Below the pieces are notes generated by a model, which ran no database searches, was not told where the DNA came from, and worked only from the letters and a program-made list of their open reading frames with translations. From Choristoneura fumiferana (lineage: Eukaryota > Arthropoda > Insecta > Lepidoptera > Tortricidae): 64,000 nucleotides of DNA. This document shows, piece after piece, positions 12,596 through 24,130 of the stretch. Each line of letters starts with the position of its first letter. The first letter of the stretch is position 1. The stretch spans positions 6,767,423 through 6,831,422 of the forward strand of contig NC_133476.1 in the NCBI RefSeq assembly GCF_025370935.1, read 5' to 3'. The translations under genes were made by a program, and so were the position numbers.

Positions 12596-13390
12596 TTAAC
12601 CGACTTCAAAAAAGGAGGAGGTTATCAATTCGGTTGTATTTTTTTATGTTTGTTACCTCAGAACTCCGTCATTTATGAACCGATTTATACCGATATGAAC
12701 CTTGCACATTACATAAAAAGCTTAATTGAAATACATTAAAAATAAAAAAGTAAATTAAAAACAAAAAAGTAAAATAAAAAGAAGTATTATGCATAATATG
12801 CGAGATCGCGAAGCGGCCCCAGCTCAGCATAGTGTTGGCCGTATAGGCCAACGCTGGTCTTCCGCTGTGACCGCTTGGCGAGATCACGGACGGCGAATTA
12901 AAAAAAAAAAAAAAATTTGAATTTGATTTGAATTTTTTTTTTGTGTTCGTCTAGGAATATCTTCAATTAGTTCCCATAAGAACCAAATCAGGATCTGATG
13001 ATTGAATCTTAAGGAAATTGAGGGATCTCTTCAAATTTTGCAGGGAGACCTATAGTAAATTGGATATATTTAGTAGTAACTCGTGCATTTATTCTTGAAA
13101 ATCATCATTTGGTGAAGTGGAGTCGGAGTTACTTCTCAATAACAAGTATTTCACGGGTTGAATTTTAATTACTTTAACACAGTTGCTAAGCAATTTATAC
13201 TCCTCGTAATGCATTATGGTAAAATGGGTGGTGAAATACATATGGTAAAATGGGAGGCACCAGGACTCCTCAATAATGAACGTCTCTGAATCGGAAAAAG
13301 CAATCTTTCGTAAAAGGTTGCAGTTGCTATTAAACGATTGTATCTTAGATTAGTTACACTAAAAAGCGTAAAAAAAAATTATAACAAAAA
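12596..13390 (+). repeat. ACCGACTTCAAAAAAGGAGG interspersed repeat, interrupted
   Basis: Begins ACCGACTTCAAAAAAGGAGG, then TTTGTTACCTCAGAACTCCG. It resumes after an insertion with GGGATCTCTTCAAATTTTGC, AGGGAGACCTATAGTAAATT and CATTTGGTGAAGTGGAG. Identification comes from my memory of this word order as a widespread lepidopteran repeat. Homology is lost between about 12700 and 12950, where another retroelement fragment seems inserted. Confidence 0.55.
12705..12950 (-). mobile_element. possible LINE coding-end fragment inserted in the repeat
   Basis: Minus-strand translation of 12795-12890 includes TSVGLYGQHYAELGPLRDLA, closed by a stop codon and followed by an A/T-rich tail. I recall similar phrases at the ends of lepidopteran non-LTR retrotransposon proteins, but that is memory, not a search. 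The segment interrupts a repeat that is continuous on both sides, supporting an insertion. Boundaries are approximate. Confidence 0.4.
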
Positions 13391-13393
13391 ATT

Positions 13394-13615
13394 TAACCGA
13401 CTACAAAAAACCATGAAAATATTTTTCTACTAGTCTGAAGTCGGTCGGTGCCTCAGCACGAGCCAGCAGGAGTTATTGAAACCCAATATATAGTGCGTAG
13501 GTGAGGTAGATGACTATAGGCCCACTCCTGCTGGCTCGTGCTGAGGCACCGACCGACTTCAGAGTGGTAGAAAATTATTTTCATGGTTTTTTGTAGTCGA
13601 GTTCAATTTTTTGTA
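13394..13615. mobile_element. fold-back MITE, family FB-3 copy 1
   Basis: About 79-91 bp inverted arms (13394-13472 and 13525-13615) around a 52-bp spacer. The outer end is AACCGACTACAAAAAACCATG and the inner part holds CGGTGCCTCAGCACGAGCC. The right half and spacer occur again at 63869-63990 without a left arm. No coding capacity. Confidence 0.8.
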
Positions 13616-14719
13616 TCGTATGGTCCTCAATTCCTTTTTCTACTAATTTTCTCGCTTCTAACCCTGCCCTACGAATAGTTCAACCTTTAGTTCTTCGCAA
13701 TATTCCGTACCCTACTTGTTATGCCAATCAAATGTAACAGTCGAGTTTCCTTCCTATAACGTAGAGCGCGGCGCGCCAACATGCCATCCCACATTATAAT
13801 AAAACTGTACGCAGCCGTTACGTAAGATTCTTTCTTTCACCAAGTTTTTGGAGCTAGGACCCTTTACTCGTCTTCACTACTTTTTACGCCTTTAAACTGA
13901 TGTGGATGTTTGGAGTGATATCACGTACTAGACTTTGAATTATTAGGACTTTATCCCACGAAGTAATTGGCCTTCCAGAGCGTACAAACGATGGTTATAG
14001 AACGTAGAAGGTTCTGAAGTAAACTGATCAATACTAGCGTGGATATAAAAGCAAAACGTGATTTAATAACAGAAAGCATTCTAGGATTTTTTTTATTTTT
14101 TTACATTATTCTTTTGTGGAATTAAGATTATTTATAGCCATTTAACAACAACAGCATATTTTTCCTTCTTATTATACTTATTATTGTGACATTGGATATC
14201 CTGAAGAGTATTTCTAACTTTATTCTTATGTTTACAAAAGATTATTTTGCATTAAAGATTTCCTTAACACGTTGGGTGCGGTACGGGTGCCTACTATTTT
14301 CCCGTATTCGACTTTCGCTGGGTGCGGCGGTGAAAATGGTGTTCTCGCCCTCGGTGCGGGAAGGAATTAACTAGGTTCCTATGAAGGTAGAAATAGACAA
14401 GTACAGATTTGTGACTAACTCTTTTATTTTGAATTTACGTTAAAGAAACATCGTACGGGAAAATAGTTCACGTAACGCACCACCGTGTCAGTTTTGTTTT
14501 CAGGTGCGATACGGGAACTATTTTCCCGTATTTCAGACCCCGTACCGCATCCAGGTGAATGGACAAACAGTCTCATTTGTCGCTAGGAAGGTGCAACATC
14601 TCTGATAATATTGACGAAAAATGAAGAAATGTGTCAGGATTAATTTCGTATATCTTTAGTCCTGTATATACTGTCCTTATGTAGAAGTGGTGGACTAAGT
14701 TACGTACTTGGAAGGCTAG
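13616..14719. other. intergenic, nothing recognised
   Basis: AT-rich. A recurring phrase of the type GGTGCGGTACGGGAA-CTATTTTCCCGTA appears around 14275-14310, 14500-14535 and, weaker, 14955, 15135 and 15190. It suggests local dispersed copies of a short word but has no clear boundaries. No gene recognised. Confidence 0.4.
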
Positions 14720-14859
14720 TACAGTCGCCATCAAATATATCAGCACGTGGCAGAGTGCTCAAAGATATCTTAGCATGCACTCTATTGCCTTGACAATAGA
14801 GTCGTGCTCACATATTTATGAGCACCTTATTTGCTACGATATATCTGATGGGAGAAGTA
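14720..14859. mobile_element. fold-back MITE, family FB-4
   Basis: About 140 bp. The left end TACAGTCGCCATCAAATATA and the right end, whose complement reads TACTTCTCCCATCAGATATA, are inverted. Inner halves also pair imperfectly around ACTCTATTG/CAATAGAGT. No coding capacity. Confidence 0.65.
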
Positions 14860-17800
14860 ACTTGTTTTGATTTTGTCTATTTTAATAAATATTTGTTGAT
14901 TATCGACGTTTGTTTTGATACAACACTGCCACATCCTTAACATTTTCCTTTTCAGTGCGGTACGGGAAATAATTGGCCGTAAATTGAAGTTTTCGAAAAC
15001 TGGTCATATTTTCTAAACTATAATTTTGAGCCAGGGCGACGGCAGTTTTTAAAATTAGACTATATAATCTATGGCTGAAAAACTAGGTCTGTAAAGTTAT
15101 TTTTCATAAAGTTACAGCCATTCAAAGTACACACTATGAACGGGAAAAGACTAGCCGTAACGCACCACGGTAAACTTTGATACAACTAAATATTTTCCGT
15201 AACGCATCAGGCGAAAATCCACCAAAATCATTACCGCACTCAACGTGTTAATATTACTGTACTGGAAAATTTGAACACTGTAGTAAAAATATATAATTTT
15301 CGTTGTAATAATTACGCAAAAGCTCACGAAAAGCACAACTTTTTGTTTCATCATGCTGTTGTTGTTTAGGGCATTTGGGCCGAAATAAGATAAATGAGTT
15401 GTTAACAGACAGTTTAAAAGGAAAAAGCGGTTTCCAAAAATAATTTGATATTTTTTAACCGCCTAGTATGTACTTAGTCGCTCACAACGCCTATTCGATT
15501 TACGTTGAAAACCTTAATTAATGATAATATTTAGTATAAAATAAACTTTACCCGTATTTTTATTACATTTATTGATATTAGGTGTAGCATGGTAATGCTC
15601 GAGTTTTAAATTAAATTCGAAAAACTTTATAGCAAAAGTGGTTGAAATAGCAATGTTTGCGTTTCAAAATATTTGCCACCACCGTGTTCACTGTCCAATA
15701 AGTGCATCCACGAGTGAGGGATAAAATGCAGGTCTTATAGTCCGAAGTTAGAAATTTAAACTTTGTATCATGCCGTCCTACTCACACTAACATTAAAATA
15801 AATAAATAATTAAATAATAATTAATTAATAATTAATTAATATTTAATAGGAGAATGAGAGAAACGACACAATAAAACTTCGAATTTTGAACTTGACTGTA
15901 GACGCCCCCATCCTGGCCCTATACTACGAAGCGCAAAATTCTAACTTCGTAGGTGTCTTGCCGACCTGCTGACGCTTATATTATTTAATACAAGAGTGAA
16001 AGGAGCGGTATGATACGAACTTCGATTTTTTAATAGTATTTTATGCAACTGTATCGTAATAGGGGTCCTTAAAACACAAGGCCTAAATACGTACAGTTGC
16101 ATACAATATTTTATCTATATCCATATATTAAATCCTCTATCATGTGTTCAAGAACCATTCAGAATGACCTGTATTAACGAGAACTAGGTAGGTATGTCTG
16201 CCCCACGAGCTGCGCCCGCGGCGCGCGCGACGACCTGCTGCTGCACGTGGTCTCAAATCTCATTACGATACAGCCGAGTTCATAAAATAATCCAGTGTCG
16301 TAATGCTGGTTATTACCTATGGTTTTTGAACGCATTATTGAGGATTTACTATATGGGTGTAGATAAACTTCTTAATAGTCCCCCTGCTTCTGAGCAGCCT
16401 AGCTTATTATGAAAGCTTTAGTGGTTAAATAGTTATTTTCAGCATAGCAATAGGGGAAATTATTGTTTGTAAATACATTTTTCTTGTTAATATATCTCGT
16501 GCAAAATTCTGAGTGCTAGGTTCATTATTTGTAGTCAGAAGAGGCATTAACCTGCAATGTTTATGGCTGTAATAAATAATACTAAAAATCTCATTTGGAG
16601 TATGGATATGATATAGTGCCGTTCTTTTAAAAAAAGAAAGACAAACACAAATGTAATGAAATTACTTACATAACTCATTGCAAGAGACAGAGTGCAAGTT
16701 TTTAACGTAACAAACTTTTTGAACAAATTATTGCAAACGTGACTAATAATTATGAGAACAGTTTGTCACCGATACTCGCCGCTAAAGACGCTTCCAAGAT
16801 GTCCATAAGCCGGCCCTTGGGTAGACCAGATAGGAGCGGTCCTCTAGGCACGAGATGGCGAGGGGCGCCATTTTTGAGTTTCCAATGCAAAATAAAACTA
16901 TGACGCCGCCTTTTGAGAGGCGCGAGAGCGGTGTAGACATTTCGCTCTACCTTTATCAAGAGCTTGAGCTGACGCTGGACGCTAGAGCTCACAAGACGAG
17001 GTTGGGCGTTTTCGTCTACAGATGTCCTTTTTTTCCATTTTGGATAAATATGGCTTTTCCTACTCAGAATCAAGAGCACAATCGATTCCGATAGTTTAAA
17101 AAAATGTCCTCATTTTTTCATAAAAAAATTTATGATTCAGTGTGTTACGCCCACACTACTTAATTGTATCAAAAAAAAAACTTAACAAAACTGCCATTTT
17201 TTGGGGGTCATTTTTTTAAAGTATCGGATTACTACGACATTTTGTTAATTGTTAGTCATTGTTGTCACCATTTATTATGGGAAGCCGTAATCCACCGAAA
17301 AAAATTATTAACCGTTACATTGTCGCTCAAAACAATGCAAAACGTGCCCTGCCCGACAATTAGGGGGTTCACAGTACTGGACCAAGAAAAAAGGCAGCCT
17401 TTATAAAGCTTTGTTCCTCGATTTCCCATTTATAATTGAAATGAGAACGCAATTTAATAAAGTGATCGACTGCTGAATAATCAAGTCAATTGAAAAAGAC
17501 CACCCTGTTTTTAGCGCTTTGGTTTAGAAAGAAACATTTATTCGTAACGTAACACTATAGTTATTACAAAGAAAAGCACACAGAAAAAAACAAATTGTTA
17601 TGAAAATGAACCCATCTCGCCGTGATGTCAGCCTTGCAACAAACGCTAGTCTTTCGTTGAAACCGTTATTTCTTTATTAATATTAACTTGGCGTATTTTA
17701 AATAACTTTAAATACCGAATGTCCATTAATTTAATAAACTTATGTAGTCGATAAGTTAATTTATTAATTTAAATTACAAAAACTTTTAATTTACCAAACT

Positions 17801-18544
17801 ACGAAAAATAGAAAGAACGAGAGAGGGTGAAGTGTTTAACTGTTTCATGCCAAAAACTTCGCAATTATGTCAACGGAACCTAATGGGAAGCATATCCTTT
17901 TGAATAATATAACTAAGTATTCGATCCAGTCTTCATATATATAGTAAGAAAAGATACGTAAAGAAATTGTTCCCGTGAAATAAGAACTTCGACCTTTTTA
18001 TGAAGTCGGTTTAAAAAAGTAACGATACTCTTTCAGTAACCTAACGAACTTATTACGCATTTGCGTCACGTACCCAAAACTTACCCAATAGTTTCCAAGG
18101 ATTGCGAATACGAACTCTTCACAGATATCTCACCCTGGTGGTTAAAGAGTCAGTTTATTTATAGTAGGTACTGAAAATTTACGACCAGTTCAATAACCTG
18201 AAAATGTGCAGACGCTTTTAAATCATGATTATGTCGGTCGCTGGCTGCATGTAACATCTCTCGTCCTGAAAAAGTCGTAACTGACATATGATTTGTAAAA
18301 TATGACAGTTAGCGGGAGAAGGGACTGTAAACGGACAGTTGGTCACCTGTTACAATGTAGGTATAATGAAACCACTATGGAATAATTTATTATATGGACT
18401 GCAATAATACTTAAGCGCAGCGCAGTGCTTGGCATGTAGAGTCAGCAAAAAACGCATCGTGATTTAACCTGGCATATAGTCAAAGTAAATGCTTTGATTT
18501 GCCAGAACTATGGTAGTATTACAAGTATTACACATAAAAAATGA
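14860..18544. other. intergenic, no gene recognised
   Basis: Long AT-rich stretch. A GC-rich islet at 16194-16256 stands out but has no splice signals I trust. A block at about 16800-17100 is moderately open on both strands (109 codons minus, 79 plus) without a family signature. AT-only low complexity occurs at 15795-15850. Confidence 0.4.
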
Positions 18545-18775
18545 TTAGAGGACCTGACTAAAGCTTTAAGTCTCGGGTTCGATCCCAAGTCGGGGCAGAT
18601 ATTTGTTTCAATAACACGAATGGTTGTTCTGAAGTCTTTGTTATTTAGTAATATGTATGTTTTTATCTATATAAGTTTGTTTATCTGTTGCCTATTGGCC
18701 ATAGAATAAGCTTTGCTTAGTTTGGGACTAGATGAATTGGTGTCAGTTGTGACATTTATTTATTTATCATAATTA
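18545..18775 (+). mobile_element. tRNA-derived SINE
   Basis: Contains a B-box, GGGTTCGATCCCAAGTCGGG, near its start. It is followed by the GCAGATATTTGTTTCAATAA body and a AAGCTTTGCTTAGTTTGGGAC phrase I know from lepidopteran SINEs, ending in a TTTATTTATTTAT-like tail. A clear A-box is not visible, so it may be 5'-truncated or diverged. A possible highly diverged relative is at 26235-26440. Confidence 0.7.
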
Positions 18776-18837
18776 AAACTACAATATAAATAATTTCTTA
18801 AACCAATTTAAGTTTAATAAGAGGAGCATTTTCACGT

Positions 18838-18897
18838 TATGCTATTCGACTGCGAGAGATAGCTGCCCCTCTTTTGGTTCTCAGTTGTGCCGAACAT
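18838..18897 (+). repeat. diverged fragment of a repeat also at 26733
   Basis: GCGAGAGATAGCTGCCCCTC and the following TTTGGTTCTCAGTTGTGCCG correspond with several changes to GATAGAGATAGCTGCCAGTC and TTTGGTCTCCAGTAGTGTCG at about 26803-26850. The pair defines a dispersed sequence of unknown type. Confidence 0.4.
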
Positions 18898-19197
18898 GCG
18901 GTTATATACTTCTTCCATTATTTACCTAACGCAGTACATATATGCTGTTTTAGATACCACTATGTTACGCAATAAATACTCGTACGCTTCGATCAACGTC
19001 AAAAGTTTGACATTCTTTTGCCGTACGCTTAATAAGGCCAGCCGACTAACTTGGCTGTAATTTGATACTGATTTCTGATGAATGTTGATTCCCAAAAACA
19101 ATTTATCATGTTAGTTGGAATTGCAGTAGGAAGCAATATTTTACAAGAAAACATACATCGACAAATATGAAATGCTGATTTTATTGATAAGACCTGT

Positions 19198-19321
19198 AGT
19201 CCATTTCACAAAGCTACAAGTTACAATTTACAAGCGGTAGTCTATTTTCAATGCATACCTACTGTTAAACAAAGACTACCGCTTGCAAATTGTAACTTGT
19301 AGCTTCGTGAAATAGGGCACT
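19198..19321. mobile_element. fold-back MITE, family FB-5
   Basis: Arms of about 48-50 bp (19198-19245 and 19272-19321) pair through AAGCTACAAGTTACAATTT and CAAGCGGTAGTCT with few mismatches around a 26-bp loop. No coding capacity. Confidence 0.75.
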
Positions 19322-20578
19322 GAACTTATAACTAGACTTGTAATTAACTACTGAACGAGTTCGTGCGGCTTACGCGGTCTAGATTTAAAAAAAGATAGTA
19401 TTTCTGGGTTGGCATTTATTAGATCTAACAATCGATTTACATTTTGGGATTTTCCGGCAGATCCGGGCAAAATTTCATTTAAACACATTGTCACAAGTGA
19501 TCAATTACTTATTTGTGGCTTCATTATTGGGCCAAAATTTTCTTAAAGTAACGCTATCCCGCAGCAGTTTTTTTTTTCCACTTTTTATTTCCCACAGTTG
19601 AAAGTTAGCAACGTAGCTAAGAAGCGAGAATGAGCGCTCGAATTATCGAAGATAAATGGACATTAAGGTCGCTGTCTCTCTACTAGTTAAATAAGAAAAT
19701 AGTATTAGTTTTATATTTACCTTTCTGATGAATATTTTGCCATTTTGACCGCCCGGGTATCAATTCTCCTCTGACGATTATAACAAAGGAAGGCCAAGTC
19801 GCAACTACTTTGACAAACCTATGATAAGTAGGCCTACGGCATCACCTGCTATCGTTCGCTTTTAGTCAACTCTGAGCATCATCTAGCAATATTATCTAAG
19901 AAGTGATGATGAAGAAACGTCCTAAAACCGCTGAATAAACCCTTCTATCGAGGCAATACGTTATTGGAAACTTTAATTAATTAAACTGCACGGAAATTAT
20001 TTTATTAACATACCACATTATATAGCATCGTAAATCTAGATCAACTTAACAAATGGAAAATGCTAGGAACGAGTTATTCTGACATAGAAAATCGCTCTTT
20101 GATCCGCGGATACAATCCATGATTAAGGATCTTGGATAAATTCAAAACTGTAGAACGATAGGTACATATATTACCTAGTCCTAAGTCCTACTACGTAAGT
20201 AATGTATTTTTAATGAAATTTTACGAATAGAATGAGCAGTTCATATTATTTAAAGGTACATGCGTATAAACGGTTAAAAAAATAGGCTGTAGGAAAAAGT
20301 CATCTTAACAATAATGCTTACATTATAAATTGCGCAAAATAAAATACGTTTTACAGTAAACACGGCGCTTATTTTTGTCAAACACAGCTTCACAAACAAT
20401 AAGCGGAACGCGACGACATTTGTTATAAATTGCTCTTTAATTAAAGACGTCATTTCGCGCCAGGGTTCATTCATTTTACCCTCTTAAACACTCACACTTG
20501 GATGGAAATTTCAAGTGTCAATAATTTAATTTTAATTAGCGACACACCCCGTCTGAAAAGGGATATATACATTACACG
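19322..20578. other. intergenic, nothing recognised
   Basis: AT-rich; no exon, RNA gene or repeat boundary supported. Confidence 0.4.
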
Positions 20579-20711
20579 CACTCCCAGTCCAACAACTCCG
20601 CGTCAACTCAAAATAATACACCATTTTAATTTAGACCTTCCAGAAATTTGATTTAAGTCTAAATTAAAATGGTGTATTATTTTGAGTTGACGCGGAGTTG
20701 GTCTGGGAGTG
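20579..20711. repeat. very long, nearly perfect inverted repeat
   Basis: Left arm 20579-20636 and right arm 20657-20711 with a 20-bp loop. The arms pair over about 55 bp, with one mismatch and a 3-base gap near the outer end; the inner 44 bp or so are perfect. The arm begins CACTCCCAG and contains CTCCGCGTCAACTCAAAATA. Such identity implies a recent origin. Fold-back MITE is the likeliest class. Confidence 0.85.
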
Positions 20712-23413
20712 TGAGTCATGGAATACCTACACCTGTTTCATAATATTTCTCTTTGCTACTCTGCGAAGTAAAGCTAAAGTAGGTAAAGGTCAAGTTGAAA
20801 CTTATAATTCAACATCATCTTTGCAGTAGCATCCATCATCATGCTTGGCTTTATTCCATTTACCCACTTCTTATCAGCTTTCTTTATCCGCAATTACCAC
20901 CGCTTTCAGGTATTTTTTAATCGTCACAACTAATATACTTATGAGAAATAAAAAAGACAAAAGTTTAAAACCTAATATCTTGCTAAGTGGGCGTTAGGCC
21001 AAAAAAAGCCAGGAAACTTCTGGAATTGAGCTTTCTTGCGATTATCAGCTTATAAATAAATTTTTCGCACCTGCGGTTGTATTCAGTACAGTTTCAAGTC
21101 AAGAAAAAAAGACCTGCTTGGAAATTGTAAAGCAGGTCTTTTTCTCTAACCAGATAGAGGCATGTGTGTTAGTATTTTAATATAACACTTTTTATTTCCA
21201 TGTTGACACGACGACTTTCTAGATCTAAGAAATCGTAAACGATGAAACCATACTTGAAAAATCATAAAATAGATGTTATTGAGTAGACTCTGTTATTGTT
21301 TATATCTTTATCTATTTCGATTCTGTTAGTAAGAGCCAAGATTTAGTTTTAAAAATCACGGCTCTATATCTGATGCATGGTAATCAAATTGTTTATTATG
21401 AACTCCCGCTCTGTTTCCCTAGTTATAGCCCTTTCTGTGTAAGATTAGAATAGTAATACGGAAATATAATGAATATTAATAACGAATAGTTGTGTCCAAG
21501 TTGGCAATGGTCCCAGCTTGCGTAAATCACGAGCGAGACCTCATAAACGTCTAGACTCGGTATTTGTTCAATTAGGAACATCCGCCATCGTGATCTGTCA
21601 AGTTTTGTATTGACATTATGTCTGTCAGTGGGTTAGTGTTTTGAAGACACAGTAGATATAATACGGTGGGACAAAGATTATGGCAAAACCCGGAACTGAC
21701 GTGGCTTTGTAGCAAAAAAAAACACTTTTTCTTCCAATTATGCTTTAATTTCATCATAACCGCACTAAATACCCAGCACAAAGCGGGACTTTTCTGCTCT
21801 AGAGCAGAAAAATGTATAAAAATCCTTTATTACATTGTTTTAGATTTTTTTTAATTGTACCACCAAAGAGGTAACACAAGTATTTTTACAAACTAACAAA
21901 AATGGAATCATCGAGTGCTAGTGAGTGACATTTCTTTCCTATTAATTGTTTAGCATGAGTTTTTTTTCGTCTGCTATTCCTGTAATAGTTGAAAGAAAGG
22001 CAGATTATGCACCTCGCATTAAGTAATTTATATTGCCCTCGTGTTTTTTAAAGCCCTTGCTGACGCTCGGGCTCCAAATCGGCACTCGGTGCAATAATAA
22101 ATAACTTTCTGCTTGGTGCAACAATCTACTATTTACAGTTCCCCGTGAATGTCGCTGTTTTGATAATTTGATAGCTGTTGGGATTGTATCTTTGTTTTAG
22201 TGCCTATCTAAATATTGGGAAATTAAAGCAGTACCTAAGGTATAAACCTAATAATAATAATTTAAGAATAAAAATAACGCTTTTTTTTATTATACCCTTG
22301 TGCAAACATCACCCACGTTCATTACGTATATTTGTCGCGGTATAAAAAGAAAATATGTGTGTTTTTTTAACAATTGAAATATGGTAAACAAGCTTGGTGT
22401 GTCTGCGCGTGACTTGAAGAGTAAAGAATTCGAAAACTGTTAAATTTTGTGTGTTTTTTTTTTGTTTTAATTGGAGGAGGAATTGACATGATAACGTAGC
22501 TTTCGTGCATGGATTATAGCGGAGGAGCAAGGTTGCAGTTCATATATGGATCTGCAGATGTAAAGAACGCCTGAATCGATTAATGAATTATACCCATTAC
22601 AATACAAAGACTCTAAAAAATACAAGGTAAGCAATAGGCCATTGTGCCCAACAAATAATATAATACGAGTAATGTTACTCGAATACTCGATTATCTAGGA
22701 CGAGCGATTCGCGAGAAGTGCGCCATCTATCATTCGTATGTGACTGACGCGTCCGTCGTAAGCAGGGTGTTATCATGAAAATGTCGTGACATGCGAAATA
22801 TGGATAATACAATATTATCACTCGGCTCGCTTATACTATGCTAGATTATGCCATTTTTTCGGTAACCCTTCGATGTTCAGAGTTTCTTATACAACTGAAA
22901 ACCTAAAAATAGTGTGCCCAAAATAGAAAATAGAATCCATTGCACTATGTTTTAAATCAGGTTATGTGTGTGTCTTTAAATCTCCTTTTTATTGTGCCCA
23001 GTCTAAAAGTTACGAATGCAACATAAGCCAAGTCAATTATTATGTTTTAGCGAGGTTGGATGTTATTAGATAATTTGGTAGGTACTGGCCGTTTTTACTT
23101 CAGTTTAATTTCTTCTAAAAACGGCAAAGCGCAACTGACATCTACATTATGGTATGACTTATGTATGAGTGTGCTTAGATTCAGAAATTAGTAACAGTAG
23201 AGTTAAGAATGATATTGACTTAGCAGGACTCGAACTTTTTTTTAAATTATTTCGGTATATGAAAATAAAAACAATAAACTAACTTAAAATAAAAAAATAA
23301 AAGAAACACCTTTTATATTTCAGCTCGGTCTTTTTACAATCGTAAATATGAAAATACCACACGAAACTGGCGAAATATTGAGTTGAATTTGAAATAGGTA
23401 ACCATATTTTGCA
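20712..23413. other. intergenic, nothing recognised
   Basis: AT-rich with no supported gene. A short inverted pair of AAGACCTGCTT and AAGCAGGTCTT at 21108-21140 would form an 11-bp stem. Overlapping sense and antisense open frames at 21572-21854 have no family signature. Confidence 0.4.
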
Positions 23414-23690
23414 GGTGGTAGGACCTTGTGCAAGGTCCGCCCGGATTGCTACCACCATCTTGCTCGCTAATCCTGCCGTGAAGCAGCAGTGCTTGCACTG
23501 TTGTGTTTCGGCGTGGAGAGTAAGACAGCCGGTGAAATAACTGGCACTTGAGGTATTCCATCTTAGGCCTCTAGGTTAGCAACGCATCTGCAATACCCTG
23601 GTGTTGCAGTTGTCTATGGGCGGTGGTAATCTCTTACCATCAGGAGACCCACTTGCTCGTTTTCCATCCAGTCGAATAAAAAAAATAAAA
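23414..23690 (+). repeat. GCAGGTGGTAG interspersed repeat, copy 2
   Basis: Full copy of about 277 bp from GCAGGTGGTAGGACCTTGTG to CCATCCAGTCGAATAAAAAA. It includes the CTTAGGCCTCTAGGTTAGCAACGC-type middle that is missing from the copy at 8042. It is followed by an A-rich tail (AAAATAAAAAAATTAAAA), which favours an RNA intermediate. A minus-strand open frame through it is a repeat artefact. Confidence 0.85.
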
Positions 23691-23719
23691 AAATTAAAAA
23701 TATTATTATAGTAGTAGAA

Positions 23720-24130
23720 AATTAAATGAAAATGAAATGAAATGAAATATTTTATTTGTTAATAGTGGGTTTCAATCAAGGTCTTAGAGTTATACAGTCA
23801 TAAGATCGCCACATTATGCCAACAGACTGGCGTACAAATTTATAATTGAGTGCATTAATATTATGTCTTATTATGTGTTATTATGTCTTTTAACAAATAT
23901 TAACAACTCGTTGAACGTTTATTTAAGCTGTACTATAGTTTGGTAGCAACAAACAGTAATTTCGAATAAATTTATTTCTAAAATCTATCCCCTGAACCAG
24001 AAAGTAAATCAATGTCAGCATACGTTTGGACTTGCAGTGAATAAATGACAGATTGAACAATTGCTGCGTCTTTGAAGTTTAGGTAAGCGAGAAAATTTCT
24101 TAAACATATTTTTATAAATCTTACTGAGTA
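23720..24130 (-). repeat. possible LINE 3' UTR remnant
   Basis: Opens with AAATGAAATGAAATGAAATA and TTTTATTTG, the inverted form of a short-repeat LINE tail. It continues non-coding for about 400 bp. Family and 5' boundary cannot be fixed. Confidence 0.35.

Noticed and set aside
16750..17079. 109-codon minus-strand open frame with a plus-strand partner
   Set aside because: Both strands are equally open and neither has recognisable motifs; it may be a repeat, but I could not find a second copy.
18545..18610. possible tRNA gene because of GGGTTCGATCCC
   Set aside because: No cloverleaf can be formed around it; it is the B-box of a SINE.
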